DNA of 64,000 bases, taken from Marinobacter salinus. Lineage in GTDB: Bacteria; Pseudomonadota; Gammaproteobacteria; Pseudomonadales; Oleiphilaceae. The translations under genes and the position numbers were made by a program. The stretch covers positions 3,224,001-3,288,000 of the forward strand of contig NZ_CP017715.1 in assembly GCF_001854125.1 (NCBI RefSeq), given 5' to 3'. The stretch's first letter is position 1; each line of letters begins with the position of its first letter. Positions 53,936 to 64,000 of this stretch are shown one piece after another. A model generated the notes under the pieces. It did no database searches. It was not told the DNA's origin and was given only the letters and a program-made list of their open reading frames with translations.

Positions 53936-55213
53936 GTGAGCAATAAAGAGTTGCAGGCACTGAAAGAACGTTATGTTGCGGCAGGCGCGGCAAGCCCGAA
54001 TGAACAGTTTGCCGACCATGCAACCAACGCAGAACTGTGGGACGCTGACGGCAAGCGCATGATCGACTTCGCCGGTGGTATCGGCGTCCTGAACATCGGT
54101 CACCGGCACCCGAAGGTGGTTGAAGCCGTCAAAGCCCAGCTGGACAAGCTGATGCACACCTGCCAGACGGTAATGCCCTACGAGGGCTATGTGAAACTGG
54201 CTGAAAAACTGAGCGGCGTGGCGCCGGTTCGCGGTCATGCCAAGGTGATGCTCGCTAACTCCGGTGCCGAGGCACTGGAAAACGCAATCAAGATTGCCCG
54301 GGCGGCAACCGGCCGTACCAATGTCATCTGTTTCGACGGCGGCTACCACGGTCGTACTTTCTATACCATGGCCATGAACGGCAAGGCCGCGCCCTACCAG
54401 ACCGATTTCGGCCCTATGCCCGGAACCGTGTATCGCGCGCCCTATCCGGTACCGTACCATGGGGTGAGCGAAGAGGAAGCACTGCGCGGCCTGAAGATGG
54501 CCATGAAAGCGGACTCACCGGAAAAAGACACCGCCGCTATTGTGATTGAGCCGGTGCTGGGCGAGGGCGGTTTCTATGCCGCGCCCACGAGCTTCCTCAA
54601 AGAGATTCGCAAGATCTGTGACGAGCACGGCATCCTGATGATCGTCGACGAAGTCCAGAGTGGTTTTGGCCGGACTGGTAAAATGTTTGCCATTGAGCAC
54701 AGCGGTGTTGAGCCCGATATGATGACCGTGGCCAAGAGTATGGCGGACGGTATGCCGATCTCCGCCATTGTTGGTACCGATAAGCACATGGACGCTTCCG
54801 GGCCTAACTCTCTGGGTGGCACCTACACCGGTAGTCCCACGGCCTGTGCCGCTGCCTTGGCGGTATTTGATGTGTTCAAGGAAGAGGATATCCTTGGCAA
54901 AGCCCAGCGCCTGGGCGAGAAGCTCAAGCAGCGCTTCAGTCAGTGGCAGGAAAAGTTTGAGCATGTGGATAACGTGCGCAACCTGGGGCCGATGGCAGCG
55001 TTTGAGCTTGTTGGCAGCAAGGACAGCCATGAACCGAAGCCCGAGCTGGCAGCGGCGATCACCAAGAAGGCCAAAGAGAAAGGCCTGATCCTGCTGAGTT
55101 GCGGGATGTATGGCAACACCCTGCGGTTCCTGATGCCTGTCACCATCGAAGATGAGGTTCTCGAAGAGGGACTTGCGATTGTCGAGGAATGCCTGAAGGA
55201 GACCGGTGCGTAA
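53936..55213 (+). CDS. gabT: 4-aminobutyrate aminotransferase (GabT-like)
   Basis: The class III aminotransferase has 425 residues. GTG 53936 is chosen (MSNKELQALKERYVAAGA) because GGAG lies nine bases before it and E. coli GabT starts similarly. ATG 53921 is the alternative. PLP-site features are NSGAEALENAIKIARAATGR, IVDEVQSGFGRTG and the Schiff-base lysine in TVAKSMADGMPIS. It moves the amino group of GABA, and in relatives of 5-aminovalerate or similar amines, to 2-oxoglutarate. No gabD lies beside it, so the semialdehyde step must be encoded elsewhere. Confidence 0.9.
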   Translation: MSNKELQALKERYVAAGAASPNEQFADHATNAELWDADGKRMIDFAGGIGVLNIGHRHPKVVEAVKAQLDKLMHTCQTVMPYEGYVKLAEKLSGVAPVRGHAKVMLANSGAEALENAIKIARAATGRTNVICFDGGYHGRTFYTMAMNGKAAPYQTDFGPMPGTVYRAPYPVPYHGVSEEEALRGLKMAMKADSPEKDTAAIVIEPVLGEGGFYAAPTSFLKEIRKICDEHGILMIVDEVQSGFGRTGKMFAIEHSGVEPDMMTVAKSMADGMPISAIVGTDKHMDASGPNSLGGTYTGSPTACAAALAVFDVFKEEDILGKAQRLGEKLKQRFSQWQEKFEHVDNVRNLGPMAAFELVGSKDSHEPKPELAAAITKKAKEKGLILLSCGMYGNTLRFLMPVTIEDEVLEEGLAIVEECLKETGA

Positions 55214-55248
55214 AGCTCAGCACTGAGTCAAATTCAGGTAGGAAAGGA

Positions 55249-55279
55249 AAGCCGGTCCTCTGGGTCCGGCTTTTTTTTG
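55249..55279 (+). terminator. Terminator after gabT
   Basis: agccgg ... ccggct (55249-55272) with an internal pairing is followed by eight T residues. Confidence 0.75.
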
Positions 55280-55487
55280 GTCTGAGCCCCGACGAACGTG
55301 GGCCTTCCCGGCTACCGTGAACCAACCGCGACTCACGCGGTCCAAGGTTGGACTTCCGGACTTCACCCCGGAGCCGCAACAAAGCCTGGGATCTTCGGAA
55401 CCATCTGAATTTATCGTATACTGCCGGGACACTTCGTTTCCGGCAGTGCTTCCAGGCTTGCCTCCGTTATTCCAATCAGGCTGATCT

Positions 55488-56249
55488 ATGACCTCACCAA
55501 GCAACTCCGCTACCCCCGATCACAAACCAAGACCCTGGGTCGATCTGCTGGTCAGTATCGTGATCCCTTCCGTGATTCTGATGAAATTCAGCGGGGAGGA
55601 GTACCTGGGTAACGTGAATGCCCTGATTATTGGCCTGGCCTTTCCTCTGAGCTGGGGACTGTTCGAGCTGATTCGCTACCACAAGAAGAATTTCATTGCG
55701 GTGCTCGGCCTCATCAGTGTCGGGCTTACCGGCGGCATTGGTCTTCTGGAGCTAGATGCGGGCTGGCTGGCAATCAAGGAAGCTGCGGTGCCCGCGGTGA
55801 TTGGCCTTGCGGTACTGATATCCACACGAACCAGATACCCACTGGTCAGAACCCTTCTCTACAACCCGTCGGTTCTGGATGTAAGCAAAATCCACCAGTC
55901 CTTGGAAGAATCCGGTAGTGTGGATGAGTTTGAAGAACGGCTACTGAAAGCGAGCTACTTTTTCGCCGCTACCTTTTTGTTCTCGTCCATCATGAACTAT
56001 GTCATTGCCCGCTGGATTGTCGTTAGTCCCTCGGGCACACAGGCATTCAATGAGGAGCTGGGCCGGATGACGCTGGTCAGCTACCCAATGATTGCCATTC
56101 CCTCAATGATCATGATGATGCTGATTTTCTACTACCTGTGGCGCACAATCCGAAGATTAACCGGCTATAGCCTGGAAGAGGTTATGGCGCCGCATCTGGC
56201 GGAAAAGGAGAAAAAGAAATCATCGTCCGGGTCAGCCACGGAGAAGTAA
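55488..56249 (+). CDS. VC0807-like multi-pass membrane protein
   Basis: The protein has 253 residues with about six hydrophobic segments (roughly 18-36, 42-60, 68-86, 95-112, 160-180 and 197-222) and a Lys/Ser-rich cytoplasmic tail. It resembles the VC0807 family, which is sometimes mislabelled as a transporter. The first half has PWVDLLVSIVIPSVILMKFS and the middle has YNPSVLDVSKIHQSLEESG. No function is established. The 274 bases before it hold the gabT terminator, a perfect accgcg-actca-cgcggt hairpin (55325-55341) and a ctgccgg/ccggcag inverted repeat (55421-55446) close to the start. These may be leader structures. Confidence 0.7.
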   Translation: MTSPSNSATPDHKPRPWVDLLVSIVIPSVILMKFSGEEYLGNVNALIIGLAFPLSWGLFELIRYHKKNFIAVLGLISVGLTGGIGLLELDAGWLAIKEAAVPAVIGLAVLISTRTRYPLVRTLLYNPSVLDVSKIHQSLEESGSVDEFEERLLKASYFFAATFLFSSIMNYVIARWIVVSPSGTQAFNEELGRMTLVSYPMIAIPSMIMMMLIFYYLWRTIRRLTGYSLEEVMAPHLAEKEKKKSSSGSATEK

Positions 56250-56267
56250 CAAGAGGGGTCAGTCATA

Positions 56268-56308
56268 AAAAAAGCGGCAGGGAGATAAATCCCTGCCGCT
56301 TTTTTTTG
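56268..56308. terminator. Bidirectional terminator between the VC0807-like gene and gyrB
   Basis: A long perfect stem (aaaaagcggcaggga / tccctgccgcttttt) with T-runs on both strands serves two convergent genes. Confidence 0.9.
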
Positions 56309-56327
56309 CCCGCGTGAAACCGGCAGT

Positions 56328-58805
<2,478 letters not shown>

Positions 58806-58821
58806 TCAGCCGTGGCCGGTT

Positions 58822-59949
58822 TTATTCTTCCGTCAATTTTCCATGTTCCACGTGGAACATCCTGTACTGCGGTGCATCATCCTCCGGCCACAGCACACCG
58901 GGTTCCGGATGCTCAATGGAGGTAATAAACACCTGACATCGCAATGTCTGTAATTTCTTCGCCAGCATGGCCCGGTGGCTCACATCCAGCTCGGCGTTAA
59001 TATCGTCGAGCAAAAAGGTCACTTGCTTGCCCAACTCACTCAGAACCATGCCTTGGGCAATCTTCATTAAAATAACCAGGGTTTTCTGCTGCCCCCGGGA
59101 AAAGGTCTCAGCAACCGGGCGCCCCTGAAACTTCAACCGGATATCCGCGCGATTGGGTCCATACAAGGTATGCCCGACCTTACGTTCCTGTTCCCGATGA
59201 CTGGCCAGGATCTCCACCAGCGACCGACCGGTATCCCAGCCTGGATAAAATTCAAGTTTGAGACCTTTCGTCCAGTTCAAATCGACTTCTTCGACCAAGG
59301 TCTCGAAGGCAGACTTGAAGCGCTCGAACGTTGCTTTCCTGGCGTCGCTGATACGATCGCTGAGAGCTGCATACTGTGTATCCCAGACCCGTAGAAGCGC
59401 GTCGTCTAGTCTACCATTTCTCAGCGTTTGATTCCGCTGCGATGTGACTCTCTGACACTGCTGCCACACGGAAGCAAACGAAGGTTCCACGTGGAACACC
59501 GACCAATCCAGAAACTGCCGTCGTTTCCCGGGTCCACCCGCGACGATCTCAAATACGCCGGGATCGATCACAGACACCGGTAGAAACTTCGCCAGCGCCG
59601 AAAGGCTTCGAACACTCTCGCCATCCACGCGCAGAGTTGTCTCCTTTCGGACCACATCCCGTGAAATACCTAACCGATGCACGACGCTGTTTCCACCGCC
59701 ACCGGGTTCTCCATCAACACCACGATCAAGCCCGCCAAACACCGTGAGCCCGGTTTCGCCGTGACTAACCACAGCCTGGTGGCGACTTACCCTGAACGAG
59801 CGCCCCAGCCCAAGGTAGGCGATCGCTTCAAGGACGCTGGTCTTTCCACTCCCGTTTTCGCCGTACAGCAAATTAAAAGAAGGGGAGAAGTGAACAGGCG
59901 CCGACGAAAGATTCCGGAAATGCTCGGTTTGCAGTTTAACAAGCGCCAT
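58822..59949 (-). CDS. recF: DNA replication and repair protein RecF
   Basis: The SMC-like ATPase has 375 residues from ATG 59949 (MALVKLQTEHFRNLSSAPV). It has Walker A YGENGSGKTSVLEAI, the signature RGQQKTLVILMKIAQ and the Walker B region VTFLLDDINAELD. RecF works with RecO/RecR to load RecA at single-strand gaps. Several BsaBI-unrelated tgttccacgtggaac palindromes lie within or near it (see findings). A hairpin with a T-run just upstream suggests transcription is renewed here rather than read through from aarF. Confidence 0.97.
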   Translation of the reverse strand: MALVKLQTEHFRNLSSAPVHFSPSFNLLYGENGSGKTSVLEAIAYLGLGRSFRVSRHQAVVSHGETGLTVFGGLDRGVDGEPGGGGNSVVHRLGISRDVVRKETTLRVDGESVRSLSALAKFLPVSVIDPGVFEIVAGGPGKRRQFLDWSVFHVEPSFASVWQQCQRVTSQRNQTLRNGRLDDALLRVWDTQYAALSDRISDARKATFERFKSAFETLVEEVDLNWTKGLKLEFYPGWDTGRSLVEILASHREQERKVGHTLYGPNRADIRLKFQGRPVAETFSRGQQKTLVILMKIAQGMVLSELGKQVTFLLDDINAELDVSHRAMLAKKLQTLRCQVFITSIEHPEPGVLWPEDDAPQYRMFHVEHGKLTEE

Positions 59950-59992
59950 AGAAAGGAAACTCAGAGCGGCAGGAGATAATCGGTATGCCAAT

Positions 59993-60024
59993 GAAAAAGG
60001 CAGCGTTAACTCTACGGTAACGCT
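59993..60024 (-). terminator. Terminator between aarF and recF
   Basis: agcgtta ... taacgct (60002-60024) is followed on the minus strand by GCC then TTTTT (59994-59998). It lies about 45 bases before the recF start. Confidence 0.6.
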
Positions 60025-60063
60025 ACCTTAGTGTACAAAAGCCGGACCTCGAAGGCGACAGCC

Positions 60064-61335
60064 TCAATGAAGCATGTTCAGCCGCTCGTCCATAAACACG
60101 TCCATTTCCGGCGCAAGAATATGCACGTACCGGTCAAAATAAAGAAACTGTTTCAGCAACAAGGCAAATTCCCGCGGGAAATGGAGACCATGACTTTCGC
60201 CGATCTTCACCATGTCCATCAATATGTGATTCACGTCATCTTCGGCCTGTTCTGCTTCGTAGGCCACTTCATCCGGTACCATCTTGTCCATTTGCTGGTA
60301 AAGGCGACGTAAATCCCCCGCCAGATCCTCGACAATCACCGTCTGGCGTGTCACACCAATTCGAATCATGGCGTCGGCCATGCCCTCGAAATTACCCACC
60401 ATAACGGCCGAGATGAAATCGCTCACCGCCTGCCAGGTATCAGGCCTGATCCGGCCCACAATTCCAAAATCGATAAAACCAACGCGACCATCCTTCAAGA
60501 CCATGAGGTTTCCCGCATGCACATCAGCATGAAAGAATTCACACTGGGTGAGGCTTGCAAACCAGGTGTTCATCGCCGTGATCAGCGTCCTTTCCGGATC
60601 GCGGGCGTAGCCACGAATACTTTCCAGATCGGTCAGCGGTACTCCGTGAAAACGTTCCATGGTAAGAATACGTCGGGTGCTGCACTGCTCATACACTTTC
60701 GGGACCGTCGCGTCTTCGTTATGCGTCTCCTGAAGAAAACTCCGGAAGACTTTCAGATTATTGGCTTCTTTGATGAAGTCGCATTCCTCCATCATCGTCC
60801 GCTGAATTTCCTCCACAATCCCAGACATGGACGTCCACGACAGCTTGGGTGCCAACGTCTCAATAATCTTTGCCGACAGATAAAGAAAGTTGAGGTCGGT
60901 CAGCAGGATGTTTTCAACTCCCGGCTTCTGCACCTTGATGACAACATCTTCTCCTGTCACCAATCGCGCAGCATGAACCTGAGCAATGGACGCCGATGCC
61001 AGGGCGACCGGATCAATCTCTGAAAAGACATCTTCCAGGGGCCGATCCAGCTCCTCACGAATAATTTTTTTAATGACACCGAAGGGAAGGTTCGGTGTCC
61101 TGTCCAGGCAATACTGGAACTCTTCTACGTATTCCTTCGGGAAAAACGTCGGGGAACTGGCAATAAACTGACCCAGCTTTATATAGGTCGCGCCCAGTGA
61201 CTCAAACGTCTGCCGCAAAAGCTTTGGAGCCGGGGGGCGATCGCCCCTGACCCAGTTGACACCGGTGCGCCCAAGTACAGACAGTGTCTGCCCAATCCTG
61301 AACGCGCCCTTGATTCCATTCGAAACGGTGCCCAT
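60064..61335 (-). CDS. AarF/UbiB (ABC1) kinase family protein
   Basis: The atypical protein-kinase-like protein has 423 residues. Family marks are KLGQFIASSP (KxGQ), the Ala-rich ASASIAQVHAA loop in place of a glycine loop, the lysine of VVIKVQKPGV, FFHADVHAGNLMVL (catalytic Asp) and FIDFGIVG (metal Asp). UbiB-type members assist coenzyme Q synthesis, while other members have poorly known lipid-related roles. No ubiE/ubiJ neighbours are present, so it is probably not the main UbiB. It lies ten bases after dnaN, inside the dnaA-dnaN-recF-gyrB region. Confidence 0.88.
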   Translation of the reverse strand: MGTVSNGIKGAFRIGQTLSVLGRTGVNWVRGDRPPAPKLLRQTFESLGATYIKLGQFIASSPTFFPKEYVEEFQYCLDRTPNLPFGVIKKIIREELDRPLEDVFSEIDPVALASASIAQVHAARLVTGEDVVIKVQKPGVENILLTDLNFLYLSAKIIETLAPKLSWTSMSGIVEEIQRTMMEECDFIKEANNLKVFRSFLQETHNEDATVPKVYEQCSTRRILTMERFHGVPLTDLESIRGYARDPERTLITAMNTWFASLTQCEFFHADVHAGNLMVLKDGRVGFIDFGIVGRIRPDTWQAVSDFISAVMVGNFEGMADAMIRIGVTRQTVIVEDLAGDLRRLYQQMDKMVPDEVAYEAEQAEDDVNHILMDMVKIGESHGLHFPREFALLLKQFLYFDRYVHILAPEMDVFMDERLNMLH

Positions 61336-61345
61336 GTATCTCCTC

Positions 61346-62449
61346 CTATAACCTCATCGGCATAACAACGTAGAGACAGCGATTATCATTCTGCGCCTCA
61401 ATCAGCGCACTGCTGTTTGGATTAGACAGGGTGATCTTGACCTGGTCCTCATCCAGAGCATTCATGACATCCACCAGGTAGCCTACATTAAAACCGATCT
61501 GCAACGATTCGCCCTGGTAATCCACAGGTAGCGCGTCTTCGGCCTGTTCCTGATCCGGGTTGTTGGCAAACACCTGAAGCTCATTGGGCGCCAGATTCAA
61601 ACGAACACCACGGATATTTTCGTGAGAAAGAATCCCGGCCCGCTGCAGCGTATTCTTCAGTGTCGCCCGATCTGCAAGCACCACTTTGTCTCCACCACGG
61701 GGAACAACCCGGTTGTAATCCGGGAATTTCCCTTCGATCAGTTTCGAGGTGAAGGTATAAGCTCCAACCGTCGCCCGCAGGTGATTATCGCCAATCACCA
61801 ACGTTACGGGCGTTTCCACGTCATCCAGCAAACGCGCCAATTCCAGCACACCCTTGCGCGGTACGATCACCTGTCGCAGTTCCGGGCAACCTGTGGACAA
61901 TTCCTGGTGTGCCATGGCAAGGCGGTGCCCATCGGTCGCTACCGTGCGGACATGATCCTTATCCACCTCCAAAAGCAAACCGTTCAGATAATACCGGACA
62001 TCCTGCTGCGCCATCGCAAACGCCGTGGCGTCGAGCATCCTGCCCAGTTCCTTCTGCGGGAGTTCCAGACGGAAACTCTCCGCCTCGTCTTCCACATTCG
62101 GGAAGTGTTCCGCCGGCAAAGTCGACAGCGTGAAATGACTGGCGCCGCAACGCAGATGCAGGCGATCGCCTTCCAGCGACAACTCAATCGGCGCTTCATC
62201 CCCCAGGGCACGGCAAATATCCGAGAGCTTTCTCGCGGGCACCGTAATTTGTCCGGGCTGGTCTACATGTACCGGTGTAACCCGGCCAACCAACTCCACT
62301 TCCATATTGGTCCCGGTGAGGGTCAGAGTATTTTCTTCCGCCACCAGCAATACGTTCGAGAGCACCGGCATGGTCTGTTTTTTTTCCACCACACCGGCAA
62401 TACTTTGCAGTGGGGTAAGCAAGGATTCACGGCTGATCGTCAGTTTCAT
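61346..62449 (-). CDS. dnaN: DNA polymerase III beta sliding clamp
   Basis: The protein has 367 residues, standard for the clamp. It begins MKLTISRESLLTPLQSIAGV and has three repeated clamp domains. The last domain ends LIEAQNDNRCLYVVMPMRL, the family's conserved C-terminus. The dimer encircles DNA and tethers polymerase III and repair enzymes. It lies 55 bases after dnaA, with AGAAAGCTGAGTGCC before the ATG, and is followed closely by aarF. Confidence 0.99.
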   Translation of the reverse strand: MKLTISRESLLTPLQSIAGVVEKKQTMPVLSNVLLVAEENTLTLTGTNMEVELVGRVTPVHVDQPGQITVPARKLSDICRALGDEAPIELSLEGDRLHLRCGASHFTLSTLPAEHFPNVEDEAESFRLELPQKELGRMLDATAFAMAQQDVRYYLNGLLLEVDKDHVRTVATDGHRLAMAHQELSTGCPELRQVIVPRKGVLELARLLDDVETPVTLVIGDNHLRATVGAYTFTSKLIEGKFPDYNRVVPRGGDKVVLADRATLKNTLQRAGILSHENIRGVRLNLAPNELQVFANNPDQEQAEDALPVDYQGESLQIGFNVGYLVDVMNALDEDQVKITLSNPNSSALIEAQNDNRCLYVVMPMRL

Positions 62450-62504
62450 GGCACTCAGCTTTCTTTATGTTGGAAGGGTGAATGTTATTCGCTAGCACCT
62501 GGCG

Positions 62505-63956
62505 TCAGGTGGTAAGCAGTCTCATAAAATTCTGATAATCCTCGCGGATACCCGGATCGGTCTCCTGCAGCTCCACGATTTTCTTACAGGCATGCAACAC
62601 AGTTGTGTGGTCACGGCCACCGAATGCATCGCCGATCTCCGGCAGGCTATGGTTGGTCAGCTCCTTGGACAGGGACATGGCCACCTGGCGCGGACGGGTA
62701 ACGGTTCTGGTGCGGCGCTTGGACAATAAATCCGCCACCTTGATTTTATAATACTCCGCCACGGTACGCTGGATGTTATCGATACTCACCTGTTTCTCAT
62801 GCAACGCCAACAAGTCCTTGAGGCTTTCCCGGATAAACGGAGGAGTAATTTCTGAACCGGTGAAGTGAGCGTTCGCTATCACGAGACGAAGCGCACCTTC
62901 GAGCTCTCGCACATTCGACCGGATCTTTTGTGCGATGAAAAACGCCGCCTCGCTGCTGAGTTTGACGTTTGCCTGCTCGGCCTTTTTCATAAGAATCGCG
63001 ACACGGGTTTCCAGCTCCGGCGGTTCCACCATCACCGTCAATCCCCAGCCAAATCTCGATTTGAGTCGCTCTTCCATATCCACTATTTCTTTAGGGAACC
63101 GGTCACAGGTGACAATCACCTGTTGCCCGCCTTCCAGCAACGCGTTGAAGGTGTGGAAAAACTCTTCCTGAGAACGTTCCTTTCGCGCAAAGAATTGGAT
63201 ATCGTCAATCAGCAGGGCATCCACTGACCGGTAGTAGCGCTTGAATTCGTTTATGGCATTCAGCTGCAACGCCTTCACCATATCGGCGACAAACCGTTCA
63301 GATCGCAAATACGCCACTTTCGCCCGAGGATTGCGACGTACGATTTCATTTCCGATCGCATGCATCAAATGCGTTTTACCCAGACCCACACCACCGTATA
63401 AAAAAAGCGGGTTATAGGCTCCACCTGGGTTTTCAGCCACCTGCATCGATGCCGCCCTGGCCAGTTGGTTCGATTTGCCTTCCACGAACGTCTCGAAGGT
63501 GAACCCCTCGTTCAGAAAACTCTGATGCTTGATATCACCTTCAACCTGCACCTCTCGACGCCAGCCCCCGGCTTTCGGTCGAACGGCGGCGCCCCCGGCG
63601 GACACAGCAACACCTCTTTCTTCCTCCGTCACCCGTCTGCCGGTTTCTTCCTGAAATGTTCCGTTTACCTGAGACTCAGCCTGGGACCGCTTGACCGGCT
63701 CGCTTTCACGGGGCGCCGAACCGACCTTCATGTTCACCCGAGGCGCCTGGCCTCCATTCAGATCTTTTAAGACTTCTTCTATACGTCTCAGGTACTTTTC
63801 GTTGACCCAGTCCATCACAAACCGGTTTGGTGCAAACAGCATCAGCTGGCCTTCCCGGTGATCGGACTGCAGGGGCCGGAGCCAGGTATTGAACTGTTGC
63901 GCGGGAAATTCATCCCGAAGTACCTCAAGACATTGATGCCACATACTGTTCGGCAC
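62505..63956 (-). CDS. dnaA: Chromosomal replication initiator DnaA
   Basis: The protein has 483 residues from GTG 63956 ([20 protein letters not shown]). The GTG start aligns with the usual short N-terminus before W-x-x-C. Domain I (about 1-80) is followed by a linker (about 85-150). The AAA+ domain has Walker [13 protein letters not shown] and Walker [11 protein letters not shown]. The C-terminal DNA-binding domain carries the signature [16 protein letters not shown]. It binds DnaA boxes and opens oriC. GGGAG lies about nine bases before the start. Its upstream region leaves the window after 44 bases. Confidence 0.99.
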   Translation of the reverse strand: MPNSMWHQCLEVLRDEFPAQQFNTWLRPLQSDHREGQLMLFAPNRFVMDWVNEKYLRRIEEVLKDLNGGQAPRVNMKVGSAPRESEPVKRSQAESQVNGTFQEETGRRVTEEERGVAVSAGGAAVRPKAGGWRREVQVEGDIKHQSFLNEGFTFETFVEGKSNQLARAASMQVAENPGGAYNPLFLYGGVGLGKTHLMHAIGNEIVRRNPRAKVAYLRSERFVADMVKALQLNAINEFKRYYRSVDALLIDDIQFFARKERSQEEFFHTFNALLEGGQQVIVTCDRFPKEIVDMEERLKSRFGWGLTVMVEPPELETRVAILMKKAEQANVKLSSEAAFFIAQKIRSNVRELEGALRLVIANAHFTGSEITPPFIRESLKDLLALHEKQVSIDNIQRTVAEYYKIKVADLLSKRRTRTVTRPRQVAMSLSKELTNHSLPEIGDAFGGRDHTTVLHACKKIVELQETDPGIREDYQNFMRLLTT

Positions 63957-64000
63957 GACCGTCTGCTCCCGATAACCCAGAAATGTCCAAGACCGGCCCA
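63957..64000. other. Start of the dnaA upstream region
   Basis: The 44 bases hold the dnaA ribosome site (GGGAG on the minus strand). No DnaA box or promoter can be recognised in so short a stretch. The origin is probably further on. Confidence 0.4.

Overview
The window is a 64 kb chromosomal segment from a marine gammaproteobacterium, most likely Marinobacter or a close relative. This rests on gene content and order, since no database search was possible. Coding density is high and GC is moderately high. The right end carries dnaA-dnaN-aarF-recF-gyrB on the minus strand, so the replication origin probably lies just beyond base 64000. The order gyrB ... gmhB, glyS, glyQ, trkA, rsmB, fmt, def, LysM protein, dprA, tsaC, hemF, aroE resembles the origin-proximal block of Pseudomonas, but it is interrupted by about 30 kb of other genes (about 25.9-56.3 kb).

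Layout. 1-2.8 kb: a tightly packed + strand group of an EAL phosphodiesterase (cut by the window edge), a DUF3034 outer-membrane-like protein and a lipoprotein truncated haemoglobin, followed by a DoxX protein. 2.8-9.1 kb: a 7TMR-DISM diguanylate cyclase, a DUF1653 protein, a Na+/H+ antiporter-like permease, a palindromic repeat element, yheV and prlC. 9.1-12.6 kb: a second inverted-repeat element, gamma carbonic anhydrase, Hsp20, a PA4642-like protein and a PomAB-type flagellar stator. 12.6-17.3 kb: minus-strand aroE, hemF, tsaC, dprA and a LysM protein. 17.7-25.9 kb: def, fmt, rsmB, trkA, glyQ, glyS, gmhB and tRNA-Pro(CGG). 26-35 kb is the accessory part: a phospholipase-D lipoprotein, a GGDEF-EAL protein whose tail runs into a frameshifted PhnD-like remnant, a peroxiredoxin behind an OxyR-like site, sulfide:quinone oxidoreductase behind a palindrome, a GAF/EAL deletion chimera, a PAS-PAS-GGDEF cyclase and a VOC protein. 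35-50 kb is rich in DNA repair: a nuclease-helicase overlapping a FAN1-like VRR-NUC nuclease, then folM, a DUF4864 protein and recC-recB-recD. 50-56 kb: two divergent ABC exporters, gabT and a VC0807-family membrane protein. 56-64 kb: the dnaA region.

Functional themes. Five c-di-GMP-related genes lie in the window, one of them truncated by deletion. Two DNA repair modules, FAN1-helicase and RecBCD, are close neighbours. Formyl-Met initiation and processing (fmt/def), 16S rRNA methylation, threonylcarbamoyl-tRNA formation and glycyl-tRNA synthesis form a translation block. The peroxiredoxin and SQR form an oxidant/sulfide response neighbourhood.

No complete insertion sequence, prophage, rRNA operon or CRISPR array was seen. 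The most unusual items are the two palindromic intergenic elements, the decayed GGDEF/EAL loci, the aarF gene inside the dnaA operon with a terminator before recF, and an ABC exporter whose reading frame lacks a normal start codon.
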